This document shows, piece after piece, positions 1-11,183 of a stretch of 64,000 nt of DNA. The notes under the pieces were generated by a model that saw only the letters and a program-made list of their open reading frames with translations, was not told where the DNA came from and did not search any database. How positions within the stretch are numbered: position 1 is the first letter of the stretch; each line of letters starts with the position of its first letter. This DNA comes from Serripes groenlandicus (Eukaryota > Mollusca > Bivalvia > Cardiida > Cardiidae). The stretch is from the NCBI GenBank assembly GCA_031761405.1, contig JASEVX010000010.1, forward strand, positions 29,456,674 to 29,520,673, in the 5' to 3' direction. The translations under genes and the position numbers were made by a program.

Positions 1-82
1 TTCAAACCCTATACATATATCGATATTTACTGCTTTTATTCAAAACCTATTATTTCAGTAGGAACTCATGATATACACAAAT

Positions 83-321
83 GAGCCGTCCCGCTAGAAA
101 ACTAATAGTGTGGTCTCTGCGTAAAGCATCGATCCGGATCAGTCTAAGCATGCAACGCAGCCTAATCCGGCCAGAACATTTTCGCTTCCTGTTGGTTTTC
201 TGTTTTAGGAATCATTACACTATACCTCTATACCCCTGAGACGGAATGTGTCGGCCCGGATCTGATCTGTGTCGATACATTACGCAGAATCCATAATGTT
301 GGTTTTCTCGTGGATCGGCTG
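83..321. mobile_element. Long-TIR MITE, copy 1 (family A)
   Basis: A non-autonomous DNA element of 239 bp. It starts GAGCCGTCCCGCTAGAAAAC and ends with the inverted counterpart, ...TTGGTTTTCTCGTGGATCGGCTG. Direct AAAT copies at 79-82 and 322-325 form a 4-bp target site duplication. A paralogous block near 2963-2966 carries a single AAAT at the matching point, i.e. an unoccupied site. Two further copies are at 1192-1397 and 4735-4944. No coding sequence. The superfamily was not assigned. Confidence 0.85.
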
Positions 322-517
322 AAATTCGAGATCTTCAATAGGGTCAATTTAACCAGTTTTAATTGACTTTTGTAAGACAGAAAGCAATAATCCTATGCAT
401 GAACAATTTCGAAAATTCTAGATTGAAATTCATGTTTATTTAGTAACATTATATGTATATAGGGTTTGTTTATTACCATAAGCATAAATGCTTCGTAGCG
501 TTGTATTGTAAATGTGG

Positions 518-782
518 ATTGATTGATTGGTGTTTAACGCCGCTTTCAACAATTGTTCAGTTATAATAGAGCGTTTTCTGGGTACGTTACCAGTACCACT
601 CGTCCATTTATCCTGACACCAGTCAGTCAGACGTTATGCTAACCCCGCAACCCTAAGCGCCTATGTGGGTAGCCACTACTACCATTTTCAAATTCATTAG
701 TATGACCCGATCGGGGATCGAACACGCGACCTCTCGAACCCGAGGCGGACGCTCTACTACTACACCACCAAGGTGGTATGTT
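518..782 (-). mobile_element. tRNA-derived SINE, type 1
   Basis: Read on the - strand it has a tRNA-like head (A-box-like 'GTGGTGTAGTAGTAGAGCG', B-box-like 'GTTCGATCCC'), a core containing 'TGGTGTCAGGATAAATGGAC', and a tail 'TTGAAAGCGGCGTTAAACACC' followed by AATC repeats. A TAAATGTGG duplication flanks it at 509-517 and 783-791. It is the best-preserved type 1 copy here. The layout resembles molluscan tRNA-derived SINEs; the exact family is not assigned. Confidence 0.85.
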
Positions 783-906
783 TAAATGTGGAACATCATC
801 GGCTGTTTCAATAATGTTCACTTTGTGTTGAATCCTTTTTCACAATTTTCGTGGAAAACGTGTTACTGAAAAAAGCACATCGCAATGTTCATACCATCTT
901 GTACTG

Positions 907-1191
907 ATGGCTGCCAAATTGCTTATTGGAAAGTTGTACTACATTGTATCTTTCACTGGAAGACGTTGGTTATACTACAAATGCCTGATTTTTCAGTTTG
1001 GAAAAAAAACGTTCCTAAAGTTAGAACATCGTAAGTTTCTAAACATAGAACAGATAAATGGAAAATATTATGTCCCTGACTTACGATATGAACTTTATCT
1101 GACGAGGTTGGGAGAAACGATCATTGTCGAGCCTTTGGCGAGACAATTATCATTTCTCCCAGCCGAGTCAGTTACATGTATCAACATATTT
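907..1191 (+). other. Unrecognised open frame ending in a MITE
   Basis: An open frame of 108 codons runs from 907 to 1233; its last 14 codons lie inside the MITE that starts at 1192. The non-MITE part is rich in aromatic and basic residues. A diverged and broken version is visible at about 3233-3300, with an in-frame stop. The two are paralogous sequence, but nothing identifies a function, and the frame may be chance or an old repeat. Confidence 0.2.
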
Positions 1192-1397
1192 GAGCCATTC
1201 CACGAGAAAACCAACATTATGGACTCTGCCTAATGTATCGACGCAGATCAGCCTACACAGGCTAATCACGGCCGACACATTCAGTCTCAGGGGGATAGGT
1301 GGTATCGAGTAATGATTCCTGAAACGCGGCATTCTTAGGCAGATCGGGGTCGATCCTTTACGCAGTCAAACAATTTGGTTTTCTGGTGAAACTGCTC
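1192..1397. mobile_element. Long-TIR MITE, copy 2 (family A)
   Basis: 206 bp, starting GAGCCATTCCACGAGAAAAC and ending in the diverged inverse ...TGGTTTTCTGGTGAAACTGCTC. The direct repeat ATTT at 1188-1191 and 1398-1401 is a 4-bp target duplication, as for copy 1. The interior shares 'GTAATGATTCCTGAAAC' with copy 3. Confidence 0.85.
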
Positions 1398-1401
1398 ATT
1401 T

Positions 1402-2894
1402 ATATTTCTGAAAATAAGTATACATGTAAACATGAACATAAAGTTTATCATATCAGTGTTATAAATCCCATAATCCGCCCATTGTTCTATTCCTGGACGT
1501 TTCAAGAATGCTGAAGCCACTTTACCCCCAATGTGTGTGACTTTTTTTTTATCGTTTAAGTACTTAAGGTGCTGAACCCTAGATTATAGATATTATAGTC
1601 AAGTTTTTAAACATTTTCAAAAGTTGTCTTTTGAAATGTTAGACACTTAATTCTGTGATAAAATGAAAGTGATAATTTCACTTTCAAGTACAATAAACAT
1701 CTAAATATTGATTGTTCATGCTTCATTTATACTTGGTAGACATACCCATTGAGCCAATTGTTGTATATTGTCATGATTTTCATTTTCTGCCAAAACAGAT
1801 TGAAGTATTGTTATACTTCGTTGTCAATATTAGTCATATTTGCAGAAGTTTCAACCTTTCAACATTTTGATAGCAATCTGAAGTTCAGCACCTTTAAAAT
1901 ATGTGAGTTCATCACATGTCCTTTAAATTGTTCGATTAAGAACACATTTAATGAGAGCTGAATAAAGCTATTACAATTATTGTCAAAATAGTTGGAACCC
2001 AAGTTAACGATATCCTATTTCGTAATAATGCACGTTTTCTCCTACTTGCCACACTGTTTAAAGAAGTCATCTATTACAGATGCGTGAGCATGCGTTTGCT
2101 TGTGGGAAGTTCTTAGCATAACATATTGCCACTTCTATATATATTTTATTTATCATATCGACTCTTTATTATACCCGCCTTTCGCCCTTTGTAACATAAA
2201 ACACATTTGTAGCACGACTTCGATCAACCTTAAGGGATATGGAACCTTTATAATTAAAAGTGTTATAACCACAATGTTTTCAATTCGTCTATTGCAGATG
2301 TGTCGAAATGCGTCTGTACATGGGAAATGGATGATACAGTTTATGTGTTGTAAAATCTATAACTTTCATAATAAGTTATATTTTCTAAATTAAAATTTAA
2401 TATTTTTCTATTCTAAAGAAGAATGGCTGAAACGTACATTTCGAAAGCATTGGCCACAATACGCACAAAAATCCCACCCGCATACATGTAATTGTTTGTT
2501 TTCTTTTAGATATTGTTGATGAAGAAACGAAAGTCTATTTAAACGCATATACACTCTGTAACATTTGAAATTTACGACACCTTCAGGACGCACAGTCATT
2601 GTTATATTATAATTGAACGAAACATTGCTGATGACCAATTTAACCATATATCAAATGTAACCTTTTAAGTAAGTTAGTAAGTAAGAAACATTTTATCATA
2701 GTGACATGTGTACATGATATACAAATACAAACATCAAACAATATAAACACCCGGCCGAGTTAGGCCTATAAGTCACTTTTATTTAATAATATGTACAGCT
2801 TCTTTTAAGAAACATGTACTAAACATCACGTGATCACTGTTCGATTACTACAAAGTGATAGTCCATTGCCTTAGAAGAAACGATACCCAATTTA
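1402..2894. other. Non-coding, AT-rich; worn repeat traces
   Basis: No supportable gene. About 2035-2100 and 2275-2335 carry degenerate pieces of the TTAA-flanked MITE family (motifs like 'CGTCTATTGCAGATG' and 'TGTACATGGGAAA'). Confidence 0.4.
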
Positions 2895-3110
2895 AGCTTT
2901 TCAAATATACCCACATTAACTGCTTTAATCCAATAAATGCAGTAGGAACACTTTATATACACAAATTCAATTTAATCGTTAATAGTTTTACTAAAAATAC
3001 ATCTAAATACTAACTGTAGAAACGAAAGAAGACACTCCTTATATGAACAATTTCGAAAATCCAAAATTGAAATGTATGTATAATGTTTGCATGTATATGG
3101 GGTGATAATT
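2895..3110. repeat. Paralogous block matching 1-82 plus 322-480
   Basis: This stretch aligns to the window start on either side of MITE copy 1: 'ACTGCTTT', 'CAGTAGGAAC', 'ATATACACAAAT', then 'ATGAACAATTTCGAAAAT' and 'ATGTATATGGGG'. The alignment runs through the MITE position with only one AAAT. The two blocks are therefore duplicates, and copy 1 has since received a MITE and a SINE. Confidence 0.7.
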
Positions 3111-3671
3111 ACAAATAAAAAAACCTTTATGGAGTTAAAAATAGCTCTCTAGGGCACAGTGTTGGGCATTTCCATAATGTATTTATCGCTTTGAATTCAT
3201 TATAAAGGTGTTTGATTTCGTGTCTAATTCTTTGGCTACCAAGTGGCAACTAGGAAACTTGAACTGCATGTTATCTTTTATTGGGAGGCGTTTAAAATAT
3301 TAATGGGTTTCTGCCTTTATATTTTGTGGGAAAACTGTTACTAAAAATAGCACATCACAATGTTCTAAAATGGCGCAGTTGGTGAACACTTTCATTTATA
3401 TATATGGAGTTCGAATACTTTTGCCTCGACTAGATGTGTTCAATGCCGATTTATTGTATTTTGAAAAAGGGTTAACTTACCCTTGCATTATATGTTATTT
3501 AAAGAAAAGTTTTGATTTTATATATGCTGAAGGGAACTTTTAACATGAAAATTGAATTCCATAGATCAAAATCAACTTACACATGCCTGCATATCAGTCA
3601 CATTTTCAGCGAGATTGCACATTAACGTGAATGAGAACTTAAACATTGTAAAAAAAGGAGCCTTCGAAAAT

Positions 3672-3844
3672 GTAACCCTTTCCCTCATATATACGCTTTC
3701 TGAAACGAACAATTTCTCCTTTTCCCACAATGTTTTCCACTTTTATTGAAAGGTTATCCATTCAATTAAAGAGATTTCCAAATGTTTGATAACATATATT
3801 CAAATTCGTCTGCTGCAGAATGATCGTATTTGGAAAAGGGTTAA
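3672..3844. mobile_element. TTAA-flanked palindromic MITE copy
   Basis: It starts GTAACCCTTTCCCTCATATA and ends GTATTTGGAAAAGGGTTAA. It contains the family's inner motifs 'AATTTCTCCTTTT' and 'CGTCTGCTGCAGA'. One flank is intact TTAA, the other mutated (GTAA). The fullest description is given under the 40.9-46.9 kb cluster. Confidence 0.75.
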
Positions 3845-4070
3845 TCGATTGAAGATCAAACACCACTGTGACACGATGAACATATCAACGAGGTGTGTGT
3901 GTTATACTTTTTATATCATCTAGTTCGCCTCATTTCCGCTAATAATTATATTTATCTTTGTTTTACAATTTTATAATGTGTGATAGTAATCTTATTCACT
4001 TAATGAAAATTCGTTGTTGTTTGTTGCCAAGGTTATTCATCAGTTTAAAGCACATGTGCGGGGTAAGGGA

Positions 4071-4085
4071 GGGGGGGGGGGGGGG
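4071..4085 (+). repeat. 15-bp poly-G run
   Basis: Fifteen consecutive G in a longer G-rich stretch. It could form a G-quadruplex, and its length is liable to sequencing error. Similar runs occur at 15535-15548 (G), 33290-33301 (C) and 35250-35262 (G). Confidence 0.9.
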
Positions 4086-4195
4086 AGAAAGGGGTTTCCC
4101 CAGCACATAACGAGAAACGTTCGGGACACGGTCATTTCATATTACTAACGAAGTTTCGTTTTGATTGTTGTTCAGAGAATCATTATCAGTTTATC

Positions 4196-4442
4196 CTTCA
4201 AAATAGAGGGACTTCATGGGGTTCGGTAGGTCTCGTGTTTGATACCCGACCTGGTCCTACACAATACTTTAAAAGTAGGTGGAATAGCTGCCCCACTTGG
4301 AGCTCAAGGTTGCGGGGTTAGCATTATGACTGACTGGCTGGTGTCAAGATAAATGGACCAGTTGTACTGGTAACATACGCTTGAAACGCCATGATATAAT
4401 AAGCAAGTGTTGAAAGCGACGTAAAGAACCAAACAATAAATA
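4196..4442 (+). mobile_element. tRNA-derived SINE, type 1, partial head
   Basis: Contains the B-box-like part ('GTGTTTGATACCCG'), the core 'GACTGGCTGGTGTCAAGATAAATGGACCAG' in short form, and the tail 'GTTGAAAGCGACGTAAAGAACC' followed by AAAC/AATA repeats. The 5' part of the tRNA-like head is degraded. Confidence 0.75.
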
Positions 4443-4734
4443 TATAAATTATCTTTCAAAAACAAATTTCTAACAGAGTCCGCCCCCTTTCGTAATGGGG
4501 TTTAGGGGTTTTCTACGTCAAAATTTTCCAATACTTAAAATCGGTATTTGCTCTAACATTTAGCCAAATTTGTAGAATTTAAATCAGCGGTAGCTTAGTC
4601 GGTAAACACTCAATTTATGCAAACGTATGCATTGTATAGTAAATTGTTTTATCTAACATTATAAACTGCATACGCAATTATGCATAGGTCCCTTTTTAAC
4701 AGACACAGCAATTTATGAATGTGATTTGATGAGA

Positions 4735-4944
4735 GAGCCGTTCCACGAGAAAACCAACATTTGCGTATTGTATCGTCCGCGCAGGCGGATCCGGGCCGAC
4801 ACATTCCGTCTCAGGTAGATAGAGATAGAGAGTAATGATTCCTGAAACAGATTAGCCTGTGAAGCCCGGATTAGCATACTAAGGCCGATCCGGGTCGATA
4901 CTTTACGCAGAGTCCATAATGTTGGTTTTCTCGTGGAACGGCTC
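4735..4944. mobile_element. Long-TIR MITE, copy 3 (family A), best TIRs
   Basis: 210 bp with well-kept inverted ends: it starts GAGCCGTTCCACGAGAAAAC and ends GTTTTCTCGTGGAACGGCTC, a perfect 20-bp inverted match. The inner TIR pairs more loosely. The flanks (GAGA and ACGT) do not show the 4-bp duplication seen at copies 1 and 2, so one flank may have been lost or mutated. Confidence 0.85.
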
Positions 4945-5892
4945 ACGTATTGTATGAAGACAATTATCTTAATCAATTAGGCCTCAACGCAGGAAAATAG
5001 GCCTGCGGACATTTACGACAATTTCAGTTTCAGATCAGTCTATAAATTCATATAGTCCAATCAATGCTCACATTTCGAACAAGAATACTATTTAAAATTA
5101 AAAAAAAATGTGACGAGTAATAGTGCTCATCTTGATCAAACTGTAAAAACGCTCAAGCTGATCTGGAGCAACACTTACCGCAACTATATTAATGCTAAGT
5201 TTCATGTGTCGATACACACATGGTATTTGGCAAGCGATGATTTAATGATTTAAAACCATACTCAACTCCAATAATATGTCTACACACAGTGGTTGGATTT
5301 TTTGTACAAATATAAATGTATACTTAAATAATCAATATATATTTGTGTATGTAATGGGTATAATCTTCATATGTCGATCAGGTATATTCTGTAAATTTAG
5401 TTTTGTAATATCATGTTGATTTTCAAATTTTGATAACAAAAAGTGACTTGATGCTCTCTCTACACAAAGAGGCTGAATGTATCCAAAGAACGTCTATCAC
5501 CACTTAGGGCTTTTCGTTTATGAATACTTTCTCTCCTAACGTTTGCAATAGTATTAATTATACGTGTCACCCCTGGGTCTTTTAGGAGGTAATTATTTTG
5601 ATAAATCAATATAAGTAATCTTATGAACAACAATAACAACAACAACTGTATATACACTTTTTTGACATACGATTTTCCATAATTTTGTCCTTATGTTTTT
5701 GTTGATTGATTATCTGGTATTTAATTTACATAATTCATTATTTGAATTAATTTCTTACTTTATTTTATAATGATATCGTGAGGGAAGTTACGTAACACTG
5801 ACTATACGCATGGCGACACCTTTGGACATATATTTGTATATACAATTATTTTGATATACGATTTTCCATATTTGTGTCCAAATGTTTTCATG
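4945..5892. other. Non-coding; nothing recognised
   Basis: AT-rich sequence with short CAA and AT repeats (about 5626-5645). No gene or element is supported. Confidence 0.4.
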
Positions 5893-5970
5893 GATTGATT
5901 GTTTGATGTTTAACGCCACTTTCAACAATTGTTAATTTAAGTCACGACGTTTCCTGGGTAAGTGTCACAT
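5893..5970 (-). mobile_element. Type 1 SINE, 3' fragment
   Basis: Read on the - strand it ends in the family tail 'GAAAGTGGCGTTAAACATC' plus AATC-like repeats. Only about 75 bp of the 3' end is present, as expected for a truncated copy. Confidence 0.6.
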
Positions 5971-6879
5971 TTCTTTTAATATACTGCAGATAACCACTGC
6001 TCTTGTTGCTATTCAAGTTGTACATAGTCGAGTGAATTATGTCTTGTTTGCCATTATCTTCAATCGTATATTCATTTTAACATGCATGTTCTGAGAACTT
6101 TCGAATAAATGTTAGGGAATATAAAGCATTTATTCAATGTGCATTAGAGAGCTGCTTTACCAATATATGTGATTCAGACTATAGGTACATCTACGAACAA
6201 TGAAACATCGGAAGAGTCTATGCATACGCAGGTATCACACGTGCTTTCACTAACCGTCTATGTTACACGTAGCTCTAGATGTCTCTTTTGACAACACTAT
6301 GTTAGTGTAACCTGTACACGTTTTACAACTTTAAATGATACCGGAATGGAGAAGCAATAACAATCCATCTCTTATAATTTTACGATTTGCAGCTATATTG
6401 TTACGCAAGCTATCCAGAAACAGTCCGAACCCCTTTCTACCTGGATACAATACCAACTTAAGTGGTTATATTGCGAGGTATTAACACGACTAAATAATGT
6501 TCATTCATGGCAATGACAATACAAGTTACAGAAAACCAATTTACGAAATTAGTGCTTTTTACGGATGAAAAGACAAGTCATGATTTTCTAGAAAAATGAA
6601 AAAAAGAAAAATTACATGACATAAATGTCACAAAAGTCATGAGGATATTTATGCAGGCCTGGTAAAATGTTTACTGCAAAGGTTGACATTGGCTCTAATT
6701 TGGTGCTTGGTAGGTCATCGCTGGAACTTATTAGTCAGAAAGAGAGAGTCAGCAGGAGTTTATTATAAACTGCAAACAACACGATCTAGTGATGATGTAT
6801 ATTAGTAAATGTGAAACGGGGAAGTCGCAAATGAGAAGTACATGTATGGCAAGGTAATTACAGTTCAATTTAATAAGTA

Positions 6880-7160
6880 TACTTCAGCCGGTGCAAAAAT
6901 TAATTGTTAGGTAGATAGCTTTCTGGTAAAATTAGTAGATTTTCAGTGTAGTTAGTAGGTTAGTATATTGCTGTTACAATTATTTGATTTTGGTTAAATA
7001 AGTTGATTTCGGGAAGAGTTTGTAGATTTCTGGTACAGTTGGTAGAGCTAAGGAATCGTAAGTACCTTTCAATAAAGTTAGAAGAGTTCGGGTTCAATTA
7101 TTATATTTCTAAAGGAAGATAGGATTTCGGGACATACATGTAGTTAGTAGATTTTCAGTT
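6880..7160 (+). repeat. Degenerate ~20-bp minisatellite in pseudogene intron
   Basis: Loose repeats of 'GTTAGTAGATTTTCAGT'-like units. The same repeat fills the matching intron at 60950-61230, so it is older than the duplication. Confidence 0.65.
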
Positions 7161-7404
7161 GGGGACAAGTACATATATCAGATATGGATAATCATCCTCT
7201 TTTCAGAAAGAACGAAACGTATTTCCATTATGTTATCACATTAAATAAACGTGGAGTGGCCTTAATTCTATATTGTATAAAAAATCACATATTAATTGCT
7301 ATTCACATGAAGATGGACAGTGAAGGCTCTGACGAACTTTTGTGAATACAATTTCGAATGAGACTGTAGAAGTGTTCCCTTTTTCATCTACTAATGTTAT
7401 TTCT

Positions 7405-7914
7405 GAATCAAACAATTATACAATTATCTGACAATCAAAAGTCCATTAAAGACCGAGTCCTTGAAACGGAATTCAGAAATATGAGAGATAATCTAATATT
7501 CTATGGCATTACAGAGGGAAACAGCGAATCAAACATGGAGTATGACGAAAACCACATAAATGCATGTGATAAGCTTGTTAAGCAGTTTATTTCAGACGTG
7601 CTAAAAGAAAACCCTAAAAAGATTCAATTTGATCGTGCACACCGTCTTGGAAAGCCAAATTCATCTTCAACTGGGACGCCACATTTCATTATCACACACA
7701 ACGTGAAAAGATCAGACAAGTGGCAAACCGAATGAGAACAGAACTTAGGCAAACCACCTGCGGAGTCGGGGTACAAATCCCAAAAGAATGGAGAGAAGCA
7801 AGAAAGAACCTAAGCAATGTATTCCAAAATGAGCAACGGAAAGGACACAATGTAAAATTCGTAGGTGAGAAACTGTTTGTTAATGGTAGTGAATACAAGC
7901 CCACTTTAGCATAG
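7405..7914 (+). pseudogene. LINE ORF1 remnant (RNA-binding, L1-ORF1-like)
   Basis: Encodes a nucleic-acid-binding ORF1 type. The first part carries 'MRDNLIFYGITEG', the typical opening of the RRM-like domain in L1-type ORF1 proteins, then 'IQFDRAHRLGKP'. The frame breaks at about 7690-7720; the second part (MANRMRTELRQTTCGVGVQI onward) continues the same domain one frame over and stops at 7914. The apparent ATG at 7394 lies in the host flank, so the true N-terminus is missing. Confidence 0.75.
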
Positions 7915-7950
7915 AGAGATCAGGAAGAGAAATTAGACATTATCTCCTAG

Positions 7951-9067
7951 AATATAAATGGACTGGCTAGAAAAATATCAGATCCTGATTTTATTGATAT
8001 TGTATGTAAACATGATATAGTAATTCTATCAGAAACATGGCTATCGCCAAACACACACATTAATGTTGAGATACAGGGTTATTGCTCTAACCATCTACTT
8101 GGAAATAAGTCGAGAAACACCAAGAAGGGGCGATATTCAGGTGGAATTACTATTTACTATAGATCTAGTCTACAAGATAAAAATATATATCACAGATACA
8201 AATAAAACTGCCGGTATTGTTTGGTTTAAAGTATGCAAAAGTCTGTTCCAATTTGAAGATGATGTTTATGTATGTTGTACCTACATACCTCCCAGAGAAT
8301 CAAAAGTAGCACAGCAATATGAAGATGATATTTTTAATTTACTAGAATCAGGTATTGAAAAATACAAGATCCTAGGAAAAATTCTACTGACAGGAGATTT
8401 TAATAGCCGAACTGGAAATGAGAAAGATTTCATTGATTTTGACAGGTATTTGGACAATACTACAGACTTACAACCAAATGTTTACACACCTACGAGAGTA
8501 AACAAAGATCACGTGCTTGACCCATATGGGACACGCCTACTTGACCTCTGTAAAACTACAGGTTTATTATTAGCAAACGGTCGTCTGCACAACGATGAAT
8601 CAATCGGTGAATACACATTTATTAGTCACAGAGGGACTAGTGTAGTAGATTATCTCCTATTGAACTACAATGATTTTAAATATATAAATATATTTGAAAT
8701 AGAACCTATAAATGGTCTGTCAGATCACAGTGCAATACACTTTTGTATAGTAGGAACAAGTGCGACCGAACAATCACGTGACAATAGTAAATCCCACGAG
8801 CCATATTTAGCGTGGGACCATTCTCAAATTGACACATTCCGCGAATCCTTAATGGGTAACATTTCCCGCCTAAATCAACTCACTACTGAGTTGCAAAATA
8901 ATACAATCGATGATGAAATCAGCTCATTCACGTTATTTATGCAAGATAATGCTTTTAAATGTTTTGGTAAAACAAGAAAAAAAACTTTTCATAACAACAA
9001 CAACAACAATAGAAAATCGTGGTTTAATAAAGAATGTTATAATCAGCAAGAACATAATTTAATATAG
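7951..9067 (+). pseudogene. LINE ORF2, AP-endonuclease part
   Basis: The endonuclease that nicks target DNA. 7951-8203 reads 'NINGLARKISDPDF...ILSETWLS', where the E of SETW is the metal-binding Glu. The codon before NINGL is TAG where relatives usually have Trp. A frameshift near 8190-8205 moves into the frame that stays open to 9067, so the first ~40 codons of the 8063 ORF are out of frame. That frame carries GDFN (residues 111-114 counted from 8063), VVDYLLL, and LSDHSAIHF with the catalytic SDH (220-222). The ORF ends early in a low-complexity Asn run. Confidence 0.85.
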
Positions 9068-9297
9068 CTAGAAACAACTTCCTTCGAAGCAAAAATGACG
9101 AAAATAAAAATCAATTTCATTACAAGAAAACGTGCATACACATCTATTAAACGAAAATGTAAAAGAAATAATATCCAATCTGAAAGTAAACGTATATCTC
9201 ATCTGGCTAAATCAAATCCTAAATCGTTTTGGAAAAAACGTAAAGGCTCAATATAAAAAAAACAAAGACAGAAACTGTTAATGTATCTATAGATGAT

Positions 9298-10800
9298 ATG
9301 TATATGCACTTTAATGATTTATATGACTCGGTACCTAGTAGTAATCACAATAATGTAAAAAGTATGACAAACGATAACTACATATATGATGACGATCTAG
9401 ATATCGAATGTAATACATCAGAGATTAAACAAGCTGTATTTTCTCAAAATAACACAAAAAGCCTAGGTACCGATAAACTTATAGCAGAAGTTTTCAAACA
9501 CTCATTTGATATCATTTCTCCTTTTCTTACTATGTTTTATAATAAAATATTTAAAAACGGCTTATTTCCGGATAGCTGGGGAGAAGGTATAATTATACCT
9601 ATATTTAAAGGTGGAACCCAAGAAGCCAAAAACTATAGAGGAATAACCCTCAATAACATATTATCAAAAATTTATTCCAAGTTACTTGTCACCAGACTAA
9701 CTAAGTGGGCTGATAAGCACAATAAATTAATAGATAACCAATACGGATTTCAGAAAAATAAATCCACTACAGACTGTATTTTCATTTTACATGCAATTAT
9801 TACAAAAACCTTATCACAGAAAAAGAAGCTGTATGTAGCCTTCTTAGACTGGGAAAATATGTTTGATAAAATAGACAGGATGCTTTTATGGCAAAAACTA
9901 CTACAGGAAAATATAAGTACTCAATTTATAAATGCAATAAAATCAATGTATATTACTGTAAAATCTTCTGTTCAATACAAACAACTTATATCCGAACCTA
10001 TAATATCAAAGATTGGAGTAAAACAAGGTGATCCAAGCAGTAGTATGTTATGCCTATTTTACCTAAACGATATCTTAAATTGTATTAATGATAATATAGA
10101 TGGTGTAATAAATATTGATGAATTAAATTTATTTCTCGTTTTATTTGCTGACGATGCAATTATTTTTGGAAATAATCCAGAATCACTACAATCAATACTA
10201 AACGACCTAGAACAGTACTGCATCAACTGGAACCTTAAATTAAATACCAACAAGACAAAGGTAATGATCTTTGAAAATAGCAGACCAACCTCATATGACT
10301 TCTTTTTATACGGCACTAACATAGATATTGTACATTCATTTAAATACCTTGGAATATACTTTTTCAAAAATGGAAACTGTACACAAAAAACAATAGCACA
10401 ACACGCTGGACATTTCCTTCATAATCTGTTTATAATTTACAATCAATTAGACCTACCCGTAAGTCAGAGAATGAACCTATTTGATTCTCTTGTGTTACCA
10501 GTACTAACCTATGCAGCCGATGTTTGGGGCTACCACTCTAGTACTAATATCGAATTGATTTTTTCTAAATTTTGCCGTCGTATATTGTGTGTTAAACAGT
10601 CTACCAATCTAAATGCACTATACGGAGAATTAGGTCGTGTACCAATGTACGTTTATAGAAAATTCATTATGATTAAATATTGGTTAAAAATATTAACTAT
10701 GAATGAAAATAGTATCCTTTTCAAAGTTTACAATATGTTAAAAATTGACGCTGACAACAATAATACATATAATAAAAAAAACCTGGGTATATCATATTAA
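9298..10800 (+). pseudogene. LINE ORF2, reverse transcriptase part
   Basis: A 500-codon open frame covering the RT core. Motifs in order: 'PDSWGEGIIIPIFKGG' and 'NYRGITLNN' (residues 91-120), 'NQYGFQKNKSTTD' (147-159), 'VAFLDWENMFDKIDR' with the first catalytic Asp at 184, 'GVKQGDPSSSM' (240-250), and 'LFADDAIIF' with catalytic Asp 285-286, then thumb-like sequence. WENMF departs from the usual FEKAF. About 230 bp upstream (9068-9297) is broken, so the endonuclease-RT linker is incomplete. The frame ends prematurely at 10800. Confidence 0.92.
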
Positions 10801-11183
10801 AACAAATCTAGAACAAATAGGACTATCAAACATATGGGAAAACCAATATACCATGCATATAAATTACAATTCTATTAAACAAAGGATAACAGATATTTAC
10901 CAACAACACTGGTATACTGAAATTAACAACTCTACACGACTAGAAACATATTGTTTATTTAAACATTCGTTCGAACAGGAAAACTATCTTGAAATCATTA
11001 AAAAAACACAAATATAGAACTGCCTTTATAAAATTTCGAACTTCGTCACATAAATTAAACATTGAAAGTGGTCGTTATAACAATATTTTAAGAAAAGAAA
11101 GATACTGTATAAATTGTAACTATAAATTAATTGAAAATGAATATCATTTTTTTTACTCATTTGTTCGAAATATTCTTATTTAA
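10745..11183 (+). pseudogene. LINE ORF2, C-terminal Cys/His region
   Basis: Two overlapping frames (10745-11017 and 10989-11183) continue the protein after a frameshift. The last part reads 'ERYCINCNYKLIENEYHFFY', matching the C-terminal CxxC...H arrangement common in RT proteins of animal LINEs. The expected final Cys is replaced (FFYSF), another sign of decay. Confidence 0.7.

Noticed and set aside
7394..7404. ATG as start of LINE ORF1
   Set aside because: It lies in the target-site flank shared with the paralogue near 61730, outside the element.
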